Shown here one piece after another: positions 1-6,611 of a DNA stretch of 6,724 nucleotides. Each line of letters opens with the position of its first letter. Within the stretch, counting starts at the first letter, position 1. The translations under genes and the position numbers were made by a program. The DNA is from Pseudanabaenaceae cyanobacterium MP8IB2.15 (GTDB taxonomy: Bacteria > Cyanobacteriota > Cyanobacteriia > Pseudanabaenales > Pseudanabaenaceae). The notes beneath the pieces are model-generated. The model worked only from the letters and a program-made list of their open reading frames with translations. It had not been told where the DNA came from and searched no databases. Where the stretch lies: positions 1-6,724 of the forward strand of contig JARCMB010000178.1 of assembly GCA_030248825.1 (NCBI GenBank), given 5' to 3'.

Positions 1-1344
1 GTCAACTGGCTTGCCGATCAGTTTTTGCAAGATGAAGGTGTCGATCTACGCAAGGAGCGTCAAGCCCTGCAACGCCTCACCGAAGCTGCCGAAAAAGCGA
101 AGATTGAGCTGTCTACGGTTGGAGTCACAAATATTAATCTGCCATTCATTACGGCGACGGCGGATGGACCGTTGCACATGGATCGAGATTTGAAGCGATC
201 TCAATTTGAAAGCCTGTGCTCCGATCTCCTGACTCGCTTAAATGAACCACTAGAGAGAGTCCTGCGCGATGCCAAAGTCAGCCCCCGCCAAATCGATGAA
301 GTAGTCCTAGTCGGTGGCTCTACCCGCATTCCTGCGGTGCAGGAGTTGGTGAAAAACCTGACTGGCAAGCTACCCAACCAGAGCGTCAACCCCGATGAAG
401 TTGTGGCGGTGGGAGCGGCAATCCAAGCGGGCATTCTCTCAGGCGAAGTCAAAGACATTCTGTTGCTGGATGTTACGCCGTTGTCGATTGGCGTGGAAAC
501 TTTTGGCGGCATTGTGAATAAGCTTATTCCGCGCAACACCACGATTCCAACACGCAAAACCGATCTGTTCACGACCGCCGAAGATAACCAAACCTCAGTC
601 GAAATTCACGTCGTTCAGGGTGAACGAGAATTAGCCGAAAACAATAAGTCGATCGGGAGATTTAAGCTCAGTGGGTTATCACCCCAACCGCGAGGTACAG
701 CCCAGGTCGATGTCGCGTTTGACCTCAACGCCGACGGTATTCTTGCTGTTACTGCCACCGATCGACGGACAGGTGTAGAGCGGCGGATCACAATCAAGGG
801 AGCCTCGACCCTAGACGAGAAAGAAGTCGAGCGCATGATTACCGATGCCGAAAAATATGCCGATCGAGATCGCGCCAAAAAAGAACGAATCGAAAAGCTT
901 AACCGTGCAGATCGACTAGTCGCCGCCGCCGAACGTCAACTCAAAGAAATGAGCCTGAATGGTTATCAAATCACCTACGAGCGGCGTAAATTTGTCGATA
1001 AATTAATTCGTGAGTTAAAAGATGCGATCGCCAAAGAGGATGATTACCGCCTCGATCGTGCCCAAACCGAGTTGCAAGAAGAGATCTATTCACTGTCCCG
1101 CGAACTCTACGACCAAGATCAATTTGAGGAAGAGGATAATTTCTTGGGTGATATCGTCGATAGCATCGGCAACTTCGCTAACCGCAGCAGTCGCAGTTCT
1201 AGAGATGATGACTATGGCGGATCTGGCGGCAGATCGGGCAGTGGATCGGATCGAAGCTCTAGTAACGCTAAATCCCGTCGTCCTAATGCACGTCCCAATA
1301 CCAGTGTTTCTTACGATGATGATGACGATGATGAATGGATTTGA
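1..1344 (+). CDS. dnaK: Hsp70 chaperone DnaK paralogue, 3' part (5' end outside window)
   Basis: ATP-dependent cytosolic chaperone of the Hsp70 family. The reading frame is open from base 1 (VNWLADQFLQDEGVDL), so the gene begins upstream; the TTG at 25 is internal, not a start. The 447 residues present cover the end of the nucleotide-binding domain (EAAEKAKIELS, then VGGSTRIPAVQ), the interdomain linker DILLLDVTPLSIG at about residues 152-164, the beta substrate-binding domain (NTTIPTRK, TTAEDNQTSVEIHVVQGER, DADGIL-type motif as LNADGILAVTA), and a helical lid to about 375. By alignment with E. coli DnaK from memory, about 235 N-terminal residues are missing, giving a full length near 680. 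The tail from residue 381 is low-complexity (Arg/Ser/Gly, then six Asp) and ends DEWI instead of an EEVD-like terminus. This suggests one of the additional cyanobacterial paralogues (DnaK1 or DnaK3 type) rather than the main DnaK2; that subtype is inference. No clear terminator follows before urtE. Confidence 0.95.
   Translation, partial: VNWLADQFLQDEGVDLRKERQALQRLTEAAEKAKIELSTVGVTNINLPFITATADGPLHMDRDLKRSQFESLCSDLLTRLNEPLERVLRDAKVSPRQIDEVVLVGGSTRIPAVQELVKNLTGKLPNQSVNPDEVVAVGAAIQAGILSGEVKDILLLDVTPLSIGVETFGGIVNKLIPRNTTIPTRKTDLFTTAEDNQTSVEIHVVQGERELAENNKSIGRFKLSGLSPQPRGTAQVDVAFDLNADGILAVTATDRRTGVERRITIKGASTLDEKEVERMITDAEKYADRDRAKKERIEKLNRADRLVAAAERQLKEMSLNGYQITYERRKFVDKLIRELKDAIAKEDDYRLDRAQTELQEEIYSLSRELYDQDQFEEEDNFLGDIVDSIGNFANRSSRSSRDDDYGGSGGRSGSGSDRSSSNAKSRRPNARPNTSVSYDDDDDDEWI
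1024..1031. repeat. HIP1 octamer GCGATCGC
   Basis: Exact copy of the highly iterated palindrome found throughout many cyanobacterial genomes, here within the dnaK lid coding region. It supports a cyanobacterial origin and has no gene-specific meaning. Confidence 0.8.
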
Positions 1345-1363
1345 TTTGGATTCGATCTAGATT

Positions 1364-1406
1364 GTGCCTTAAACCACTAAGCCATAGAGACTGTCGATCG
1401 TAATAT
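1364..1406 (+). promoter_or_regulatory. possible NtcA-like box and -10 element upstream of urtE
   Basis: In the 68-base gap before urtE, GTG-N8-CAC (1364-1377) has a TTAA centre, giving the palindrome GTGnnTTAAnnCAC. It is followed 23 bases later by TAATAT (1401-1406). Nitrogen-control promoters of cyanobacteria typically have GTA-N8-TAC about 22 bases upstream of a -10 box, and urea transport genes are known NtcA targets in other cyanobacteria. Here the outer triplets deviate from the consensus at both ends, so the call is weak. No acceptable -35 hexamer is present at 16-18 bases. Confidence 0.22.
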
Positions 1407-1412
1407 ATTGCC

Positions 1413-2165
1413 ATGAATACTAATAGCTCTAGTCTAATGACCGCAGAAAATATCACGACTTCCCCGATGCTTGAAGTGCGAGGTGTCAACGTCTACTACG
1501 GTGAAAGCCATATTCTTCGGACTGTTGACTTATCCGTGCAGCCAGGACAAATGGTCTGCCTGATTGGTCGGAATGGTGTGGGTAAAACCACTCTACTGAA
1601 AACGATCATGGGACTGCTTAAACCGCGCAGTGGTTCGGTAAAATTTGCGAACGAAGAGATCACGCCTAAATCTCCCGACAAAAGAGCCAGAATGGGGATC
1701 GGCTATGTGCCACAGGGCAGAGACATTATTCCCCGACTCACCGTTCAAGAAAACCTATTGCTGGGACTAGAAGCCCGTCCCAACAGTGGCTCGGTGCGGG
1801 AGATCCCCGACACAATTTTTGAGTTGTTTCCAGTCTTGAATACGATGTTGTCACGCTTGGGCGGAGACTTGAGTGGTGGACAGCAACAGCAATTAGCGAT
1901 CGCGCGGGCTTTGATGGGGCAACCGAGATTATTAGTGTTAGACGAACCAACCGAAGGAATTCAGCCTTCGATTATTTTGGAGATTGAAGCCGCAGTACGT
2001 CGGATTGTCGCGACCACAGGTGTCTCAGTGCTTCTAGTCGAGCAGCATTTACATTTTGTCCGTCAGGCAGACTGGTACTATGCGATGCAAAAGGGCGGGA
2101 TTGTTGCCTCTGGAGCGACGAGCGAGCTGAGTAATGAAGTGATTCAGAGATTTTTGGCAGTCTAG
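1413..2165 (+). CDS. urtE: urea ABC transporter ATP-binding protein UrtE
   Basis: One of the two ATPase subunits (with UrtD) that drive high-affinity urea import through the UrtBC membrane channel; it acts at the cytoplasmic face of the inner membrane. The 250 residues contain Walker A GRNGVGKT (52-59), Q-loop region YVPQGRDIIP (98-107), signature LSGGQQQQ (153-160), Walker B LLVLDEP (173-179) and the switch His in LLVEQH (207-212). The body closely matches the cyanobacterial UrtE type, including VYYGESHIL, LSRLGGDLSGGQ, EGIQPSIILEIE and the end VIQRFLAV. The start is uncertain: the family normally begins at the Met of MLEVRGV (1467), with another Met at 1437, and none of the three candidates has a convincing Shine-Dalgarno. 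The gene is 68 bases after dnaK and 37 bases before the sensor kinase. No urtABCD genes are visible, so the subunit seems separated from its usual operon unless they lie elsewhere. Confidence 0.93.
   Translation: MNTNSSSLMTAENITTSPMLEVRGVNVYYGESHILRTVDLSVQPGQMVCLIGRNGVGKTTLLKTIMGLLKPRSGSVKFANEEITPKSPDKRARMGIGYVPQGRDIIPRLTVQENLLLGLEARPNSGSVREIPDTIFELFPVLNTMLSRLGGDLSGGQQQQLAIARALMGQPRLLVLDEPTEGIQPSIILEIEAAVRRIVATTGVSVLLVEQHLHFVRQADWYYAMQKGGIVASGATSELSNEVIQRFLAV
1896..1903. repeat. HIP1 octamer GCGATCGC
   Basis: Second exact HIP1 octamer of the window, inside urtE just after the ABC signature codons. Many partial forms (CGATCG, GATCGATC) occur elsewhere, for example near 3151, 5174 and 6446. 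Confidence 0.8.
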
Positions 2166-2202
2166 CTAAAATCAAATCAAGCACAAAGTCGAGTACTGGA
2201 AA

Positions 2203-4509
2203 ATGTTCATAAATAGTCAAGCTCCGTACCAAGTATCGGCAGAAGTTGAGTCCGCAGTTGTGCGTGTGGGTATTCTCCACTCATTAAGCGGCACTATGGC
2301 AGTGAGTGGGGCTCCACTTCGAGATGCTGCACTGATGGCGATTGCCGAAATCAACTGTGCTGGAGGCATATTAGGTAAATCGATTGTACCAGTGATTGAA
2401 GATGGTGCGTCTAGTCCTTCTGAGTTCGCGCTCAAAGCCCGAAAGCTAATTCAAAAAGATAAAATCACAACAGTATTTGGCTGTTGGACATCACTCAGTC
2501 GTAAAGCGGTTTTGCCGATATTTGAAGAATTCAATGCTCAGCTTTGGTATCCCGTCCAATATGAAGGACTGGAATCGTCTAAAAATGTATTTTATACGGG
2601 TTCTTGCTTAAATCAACAGGTTGAACCTGCGGTGAAGTGGTTGCTTGAACATGGCTACAAGCGTTTTTATCTATTAGGATCGGATTATGTCTTTCCTCGT
2701 ACTGCGAATAAGATTATTAAGGCTCAACTTAAAGCCCAAAATGGCATCTTAGTTGGCGAAGAATACCAGCGTTTGGGAACTTCAGACTTTCACGCTAGTA
2801 TCGATCGAATCCAGCAATCTCAACCACAAGTAGTATTTAACACGCTGAATGGCGATAGTAATCTGGCTTTTTACCAGCAGTACCACCAAGCAGGGATTAC
2901 AGCGACAGATATCCCAATTATGGCGGTCAGTGTAGCAGAGGCAGAACTCCAACAAATTGGTAGTGCGATCACCGCAGGTCATTATGCTAGTTGGAGTTAT
3001 TTTCAAAGTGTAGACAGTGCTGAAAATCGAACTTTTGTCCAAAATTTTCAAGGCAGATATGGCGAAAATCGGGTGACTAGCGATCCGATCGAAGCGGCAT
3101 ACTGTCAGGTTTATCTATGGAAACAAGCGGTTGAGGCTGCCCAATCTTTCGAGATCGATCGAGTTCGGATCGCTGCTTATGGACAAACTTTTGAGGCTCC
3201 TGGTGGATCGATCGAAATCGCCCAAAATCAACACCTGTGGAAAAATAACTACATCGGGAGGGCACTGCCATCAGGACAATTTGAAATATTGAGTCAGAGC
3301 GATCGACCGATCAAACCATTACCTTGGATGGGAATTGAAGAATGGACATCGGATCATGCCACACTGGCGATCGACTTACTAGCAGAAGTCCCACGCGGGA
3401 TTCAATATAGTTGGGAACTAGAACAAAAATCGCAACAACTAGAGTCCGCAATGGAAGAACTGGTTGCGACCAAAGAAGCTCTAAAAGATGTGAATACAGA
3501 CTTAGAGATTCGGGTTAAGGAACGCACGATGCAGCTTGAATTAGAGATTGCGGAGCGGAAACGGGCTGAGACAGAATTGCGTGATTCTGAAATTGCCGCT
3601 ACTGATAAAGCTGAAGAATTGGCAGAGACCTTACAACAGCTTCTACAAGCACAATCACAACTGATCCAAACCGAAAAAATGTCGAGTTTAGGACAACTTG
3701 TAGCTGGCATTGCCCATGAGATTAATAACCCTGTTAACTTTATCTATGGCAACTTAGCTCATACCGAAAACTATGCCAACGATATGATGGGTCTAATCCA
3801 ACTGTATCAGAAATTTTATCCTCAGCCTGGATCGGAAATTCAAGCTGAACTCGATTCGATCGATCTGGATTTCCTGATTCAAGATATGCCGCCAATGCTC
3901 AGTTCCATGAAGGTTGGAGCTAATCGCATTCGTCAACTCGTTCTATCTTTACGCAATTTTTCGCGCTTGGATGACTCCGAAATCACGCCCTTTAATATTC
4001 ATGATGGCATCGATAGTTCGCTGATGATTTTGCAGCACCGCCTCAAGGCTTCATCCGAACGCCCTGCAATTCAAGTGGTGAAAGAATATGGCAACTTGCC
4101 TCCGATCGAATGTTATCCAGGACAACTCAATCAAGTATTTATGAATATTCTAGTCAACGCGATCGATGCCTTAGAAGAGAAAGGAGAGTCATCGCCTCAA
4201 ATTTTGATTCGCACTGAAGTTAAAACCAACCCATATCCTGAGCACTCTACCGACCAGAAACCAAGAGAAGTATTGATTCAAATTCAGGATAATGGAGCTG
4301 GTATACCTGATGAAGTAAGAGGAAAACTGTTTGACTATCTGTTTACAACAAAGCCATCGGGCAAAGGGACGGGCTTAGGGCTTTATATTAGTCATCAAAT
4401 CGTAACGGAGAAGCATGGTGGTAAATTGTATTGTTCGAGCGAATTAGGTCAAGGAACAGAATTTTGGATCGAACTTCCGATCGTTCAGCAATCTGAGAAT
4501 ATCTCGTAA
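2203..4509 (+). CDS. soluble sensor histidine kinase with UrtA-like urea-binding input domain
   Basis: A 768-residue fusion. Residues about 20-380 form a type I periplasmic-binding fold of the UrtA/AmiC group with near-UrtA motifs: GILHSLSGTMA (23-33), VFGCWTS (91-97), LWYPVQYEG (114-122), GSDYVFPR (159-166), NTLNGDSN (213-220) and a DPIEAAY...LWKQAVE segment. Residues about 395-500 are a charged coiled coil with the RVKERTMQLELEIAERK linker common in cyanobacterial kinases. The kinase core follows: H-box IAHEINNPVNF with phosphoacceptor His505, N-box MNILVNAIDAL (647-657), G1 DNGAGIP (696-702), F-box LFDYLFTTK, G2 GKGTGLGL (720-727) and GQGTEFWIELP at the end. All catalytic boxes look intact. 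There is no signal peptide, lipobox or membrane helix, so I infer a cytoplasmic sensor of urea or a similar amide, conceptually like cytoplasmic AmiC. An in-frame stop at 2167 limits the start; the Shine-Dalgarno is weak. Its TAA is followed immediately by the ureD ATG. No response regulator or receiver domain is present in the window. Confidence 0.92.
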   Translation: MFINSQAPYQVSAEVESAVVRVGILHSLSGTMAVSGAPLRDAALMAIAEINCAGGILGKSIVPVIEDGASSPSEFALKARKLIQKDKITTVFGCWTSLSRKAVLPIFEEFNAQLWYPVQYEGLESSKNVFYTGSCLNQQVEPAVKWLLEHGYKRFYLLGSDYVFPRTANKIIKAQLKAQNGILVGEEYQRLGTSDFHASIDRIQQSQPQVVFNTLNGDSNLAFYQQYHQAGITATDIPIMAVSVAEAELQQIGSAITAGHYASWSYFQSVDSAENRTFVQNFQGRYGENRVTSDPIEAAYCQVYLWKQAVEAAQSFEIDRVRIAAYGQTFEAPGGSIEIAQNQHLWKNNYIGRALPSGQFEILSQSDRPIKPLPWMGIEEWTSDHATLAIDLLAEVPRGIQYSWELEQKSQQLESAMEELVATKEALKDVNTDLEIRVKERTMQLELEIAERKRAETELRDSEIAATDKAEELAETLQQLLQAQSQLIQTEKMSSLGQLVAGIAHEINNPVNFIYGNLAHTENYANDMMGLIQLYQKFYPQPGSEIQAELDSIDLDFLIQDMPPMLSSMKVGANRIRQLVLSLRNFSRLDDSEITPFNIHDGIDSSLMILQHRLKASSERPAIQVVKEYGNLPPIECYPGQLNQVFMNILVNAIDALEEKGESSPQILIRTEVKTNPYPEHSTDQKPREVLIQIQDNGAGIPDEVRGKLFDYLFTTKPSGKGTGLGLYISHQIVTEKHGGKLYCSSELGQGTEFWIELPIVQQSENIS

Positions 4510-5388
4510 ATGGAACTAGAGCAATTAGATCGCAATACTGAAAACTGGCAAGGCGGATGGCAGGGTAGTTTACAGCTAGAGTTTGCGCTTGTGGACGATC
4601 GAACTCAGCTCATCCATAATCAAAGCAAAGCCCCTCTTAGAGTGCAAAAATCATTCTATCCTGAAGGCACAGCAGTCTGTCATACCGCGATCTTGCATAC
4701 GGCAGGAGGGATTGTCGGTGGCGATCGACTGTCAACCCAGATCGACCTCCAATCTCAAACTCATGTCCTAATCACCACCGCTACCGCAGCTAAAATCTAT
4801 CGCAGCAAAGCATTAGAGGCGAATCAAACAATCCAGATTCAACTCGATCGCGGGGCTTGTTTAGAATGGCTACCCCAAGAGACAATTGTGTTTGACGGCG
4901 CGAACTATCGTCAAAATCTCCAGATTGAGTTGGCGGATCATGCCTGTTGGATGGGATGGGAAGTAACCCGCTTTGGGCGAAGTGCTAGTGGGGAAAGATT
5001 TTTGTCGGGCAATTGGCGATCTCATACCGAAGTTTGGCAACACGGAAAACCACTTTGGCTCGATCGACAATCACTCAAAGGTGGATCGGATCTAATCAAT
5101 AGTCCTCACGGGTTGGCTGGCTATGCTGTCGTTGGCAGTTTTGCTTTGGTTGGTAGAGATGTTTCAGATGAGTTGATCGATCGAGTCCGTCAACTTTGGC
5201 GAGAAAAGTGTGAAGCGGGCGAATACCTCGGAGAAGCAGGCGTAACTACGCTAATGTCAGGCGTTCTCTGTCGTTATCGTGGTAATTCCAGCTTGGAAGC
5301 TCGTCAATGGTTTATGGATGTTTGGCACCTTTTGCGTTTATTCTATATAAATCGCCCTGCTTGTATACCGCGAATCTGGCAAATGTAG
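4510..5388 (+). CDS. ureD: urease accessory protein UreD (UreH)
   Basis: Cytoplasmic urease assembly chaperone. In the family, UreD binds the urease apoenzyme and, with UreF and UreG, allows nickel delivery and active-site lysine carbamylation. The 292-residue protein is full length and carries the family motifs APLRVQKSFYPEG (41-53), HTAGGIVGGDRL (63-74), a TTATAAKIYRS segment, LEWLPQETIVFDGA, the GWEVTRFGRSASGE segment, and the characteristic C-terminus LLRLFYINRPACIPRIWQ. The ATG follows the kinase stop with no spacer (TAAATG), and the upstream GAGAA (4495-4499) is only a weak ribosome site, so translation is probably coupled to the kinase gene. The next gene, ureA, begins 38 bases downstream. 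UreE, UreF and UreG are not encoded here and must be elsewhere if the urease is functional. Confidence 0.97.
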   Translation: MELEQLDRNTENWQGGWQGSLQLEFALVDDRTQLIHNQSKAPLRVQKSFYPEGTAVCHTAILHTAGGIVGGDRLSTQIDLQSQTHVLITTATAAKIYRSKALEANQTIQIQLDRGACLEWLPQETIVFDGANYRQNLQIELADHACWMGWEVTRFGRSASGERFLSGNWRSHTEVWQHGKPLWLDRQSLKGGSDLINSPHGLAGYAVVGSFALVGRDVSDELIDRVRQLWREKCEAGEYLGEAGVTTLMSGVLCRYRGNSSLEARQWFMDVWHLLRLFYINRPACIPRIWQM

Positions 5389-5426
5389 CGAGAAAATATC
5401 AGGGCATATGGTAGAGGAGTAATGAG

Positions 5427-5729
5427 ATGCAATTAACGCCACAAGAGAAAGATAAACTACTGATTTTTACCGCCGCGTTGGTGGCAGAACGCCGCAAGGA
5501 TAGAGGCTTAAAGCTCAATTATCCCGAATCGATCGCCTACATTACTGCGGCAATTCTCGAAGGAGCTAGAGATGGTCGGACTGTCTCTGAACTCATGAGC
5601 TATGGCACTACTCTACTAGCTAGATCGGATGTAATGGAAGGCATCCCTGAAATGATCCATGAAGTTCAAGTTGAAGCCACCTTCCCCGATGGCACAAAGC
5701 TAGTCACAGTTCACAATCCCATTCACTGA
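5427..5729 (+). CDS. ureA: urease gamma subunit UreA
   Basis: Smallest structural subunit of the nickel-dependent urease (urea + water to ammonia and carbamate/CO2). It assembles with UreB and UreC in the cytoplasm. The 100-residue length is standard, and the sequence is collinear with the family: MQLTPQEKDKLLIFTAALVA at the N-terminus, RRKDRGLKLNYPE, AYITAAILEGARDG, and GIPEMIHEVQVEATFPDGT (72-90), ending VTVHNPIH. The start is well supported by a Shine-Dalgarno AGAGGAG at 5413-5419, seven bases before the ATG; a nearby ATG at 5422 is out of frame. In most bacteria ureB follows directly, but here a toxin-antitoxin-like pair lies between ureA and ureB. Confidence 0.98.
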   Translation: MQLTPQEKDKLLIFTAALVAERRKDRGLKLNYPESIAYITAAILEGARDGRTVSELMSYGTTLLARSDVMEGIPEMIHEVQVEATFPDGTKLVTVHNPIH

Positions 5730-5747
5730 ATACCTTGAGGATCTGAT

Positions 5748-5948
5748 ATGTCAACCCTTGAGCAAATTGAAGCAGCGATTCTGACATTGCCTTCAGATGA
5801 GTTTCAGCGACTTAGGCAGTGGTTCTCTGATGTTGATTATCAGCGTTGGGATGAACAATTAGAGCAAGACATTGTAAACGGAAAGCTAGAAGCTCTTGCA
5901 CAAGAAGCGATCGAAGAGTTCCAAGCAGGGCACTGCCGAGAAATCTAA
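5748..5948 (+). CDS. putative antitoxin of a RelE/ParE-type module
   Basis: A 66-residue acidic, probably helical protein (EQIEAAILTLPSDEFQRLRQW, then a QWF/WDEQLEQDIVNGKLEALAQEA region ending FQAGHCREI). I recognise it as the type of small protein that precedes RelE/ParE-like toxins in many cyanobacterial genomes, where it would bind and neutralise the toxin. No ribbon-helix-helix or helix-turn-helix motif is evident, so autorepression cannot be claimed. It has a good ribosome site (GAGG at 5737-5740, seven bases before the ATG), starts 18 bases after ureA, and its stop overlaps the toxin ATG by one base (TAATG). The antitoxin role rests mainly on this pairing and on remembered family resemblance. 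Confidence 0.72.
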   Translation: MSTLEQIEAAILTLPSDEFQRLRQWFSDVDYQRWDEQLEQDIVNGKLEALAQEAIEEFQAGHCREI

Positions 5949-6208
5949 TGCATTACACGACAAGAAAGTTTTGGAAGTGTTACGATGCTCTGCCTATAAG
6001 CGAACAACGTAATGCCGATCAATGCTATGGATTACTTAAACAAGATCCAGTCCATCCCTCGTTACATTTTAAAAAAATCGGTATGAAGTACTGGTCTGTT
6101 CGGGTGGGACTAGATTATCGGGCTTTGGGGATTGAGGTGGAAAATGGCATCTCATGGTTTTGGATCGGGACTCATGCAGAGTATGACAAGTTGATAGATC
6201 GTCTGTAG
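5948..6208 (+). CDS. putative RelE/ParE-superfamily toxin
   Basis: An 86-residue basic protein. The pattern HPSLHFKKIG (36-45), YWSVRVGLDYRALG (48-61), a hydrophobic WFWIG strand (70-74) and terminal HAEYDKLI (76-83) is typical of the RelE/ParE/HigB fold as found in cyanobacterial modules. Arg52, Arg58, His76 and Tyr79 are the likely conserved functional positions. Members of this superfamily cleave mRNA at the ribosome or inhibit gyrase; the sequence does not tell which. Full length for the family with no disruption. It has no clear ribosome site of its own, and its ATG overlaps the antitoxin stop, so translation is probably coupled. The following 80-base gap before ureB is the longest spacer in the cluster. 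Confidence 0.8.
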   Translation: MHYTTRKFWKCYDALPISEQRNADQCYGLLKQDPVHPSLHFKKIGMKYWSVRVGLDYRALGIEVENGISWFWIGTHAEYDKLIDRL

Positions 6209-6289
6209 CGATACATTTATATGAGTTAACAATCCTTGCTTTCTTTGACTATCGAGGTTAAATTACAAGGTAGATAAATAAAATTAGAG

Positions 6290-6607
6290 ATGACCATGAT
6301 TCCAGGCGAAATGTTTATCCAAGAGGGCGAAATCGAACTCAATGTGGGTCGATCGACCGTGAGGTTACAGGTTGCGAATACAGGCGATCGACCGATTCAA
6401 GTCGGCTCCCACTTCCATTTTTATGAAGTTAACCCTGCTCTATCATTCGATCGAGATCGATCGCGTGGTATGCGGTTAGATATCCCCGCAGGAACAGCCG
6501 TGCGGTTTGAGCCTGGCGACGATCGCGAAGTTGGTCTGGTAGCTTTAGCAGGAAGTCGCGAGATCTATGGTTTTAATGGATTAATTAATGGAGCTTTAAT
6601 AGGATAA
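6290..6607 (+). CDS. ureB: urease beta subunit UreB
   Basis: Second small structural subunit of urease. The 105 residues carry the family core GEMFIQEGEIELNVGR, VANTGDRPIQVGSHFHFYE (28-46), NPALSFDRDRSRGMRLDIPA, TAVRFEPGD and EIYGFNGLINGAL. Two starts are possible: ATG 6290 (MTMIPGEMF) or ATG 6296 (MIPGEMF). The second matches the usual family start and has a GAGA at 6287-6290 about five bases before it, so it may be the real one. The stop lies four bases before the ureC ATG, and its last codons contain the ureC ribosome site, so the two genes are clearly co-transcribed. Upstream, ureB is separated from ureA by the toxin-antitoxin pair and an 81-base AT-rich gap. Confidence 0.97.
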   Translation: MTMIPGEMFIQEGEIELNVGRSTVRLQVANTGDRPIQVGSHFHFYEVNPALSFDRDRSRGMRLDIPAGTAVRFEPGDDREVGLVALAGSREIYGFNGLINGALIG

Positions 6608-6611
6608 GACT

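Noticed and set aside
201..572. Minus-strand open frame of 123 codons inside dnaK, and similar antisense frames elsewhere.
   Set aside because: They lie wholly inside well-supported genes on the other strand, have no recognisable domains, and follow from the codon pattern of the real genes.
1022..1360. Alternative + strand frame of 112 codons over the dnaK 3' end.
   Set aside because: It is a low-complexity shadow of the dnaK tail in another frame, with no family resemblance.
1345..1412. Terminator after dnaK, based on the short palindrome ATCTAGAT near 1354-1361.
   Set aside because: The palindrome has no loop and no following T run; nothing resembles an intrinsic terminator.
2203..2260. 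Signal peptide or lipoprotein signal at the start of the UrtA-like kinase.
   Set aside because: The N-terminus is polar, with no hydrophobic core and no lipobox cysteine; an in-frame stop at 2167 rules out a long upstream extension.
6234..6270. Inverted repeat CCTTG...CAAGG in the gap between the toxin gene and ureB.
   Set aside because: Only five base pairs with a 27-base loop and no U tract; it is not a credible terminator or operator.
6245..6276. Possible internal promoter before ureB: TTGACT at 6245-6250 and TAGATA at 6271-6276.
   Set aside because: The spacing is 20 bases, outside the normal range, and the -10 match is poor. The AT-rich gap gives such matches easily.
5748..6289. Mobile element carrying the toxin-antitoxin pair (terminal inverted repeats or target duplication).
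   Set aside because: No transposase, terminal inverted repeats or clear flanking direct repeats are visible around the pair.
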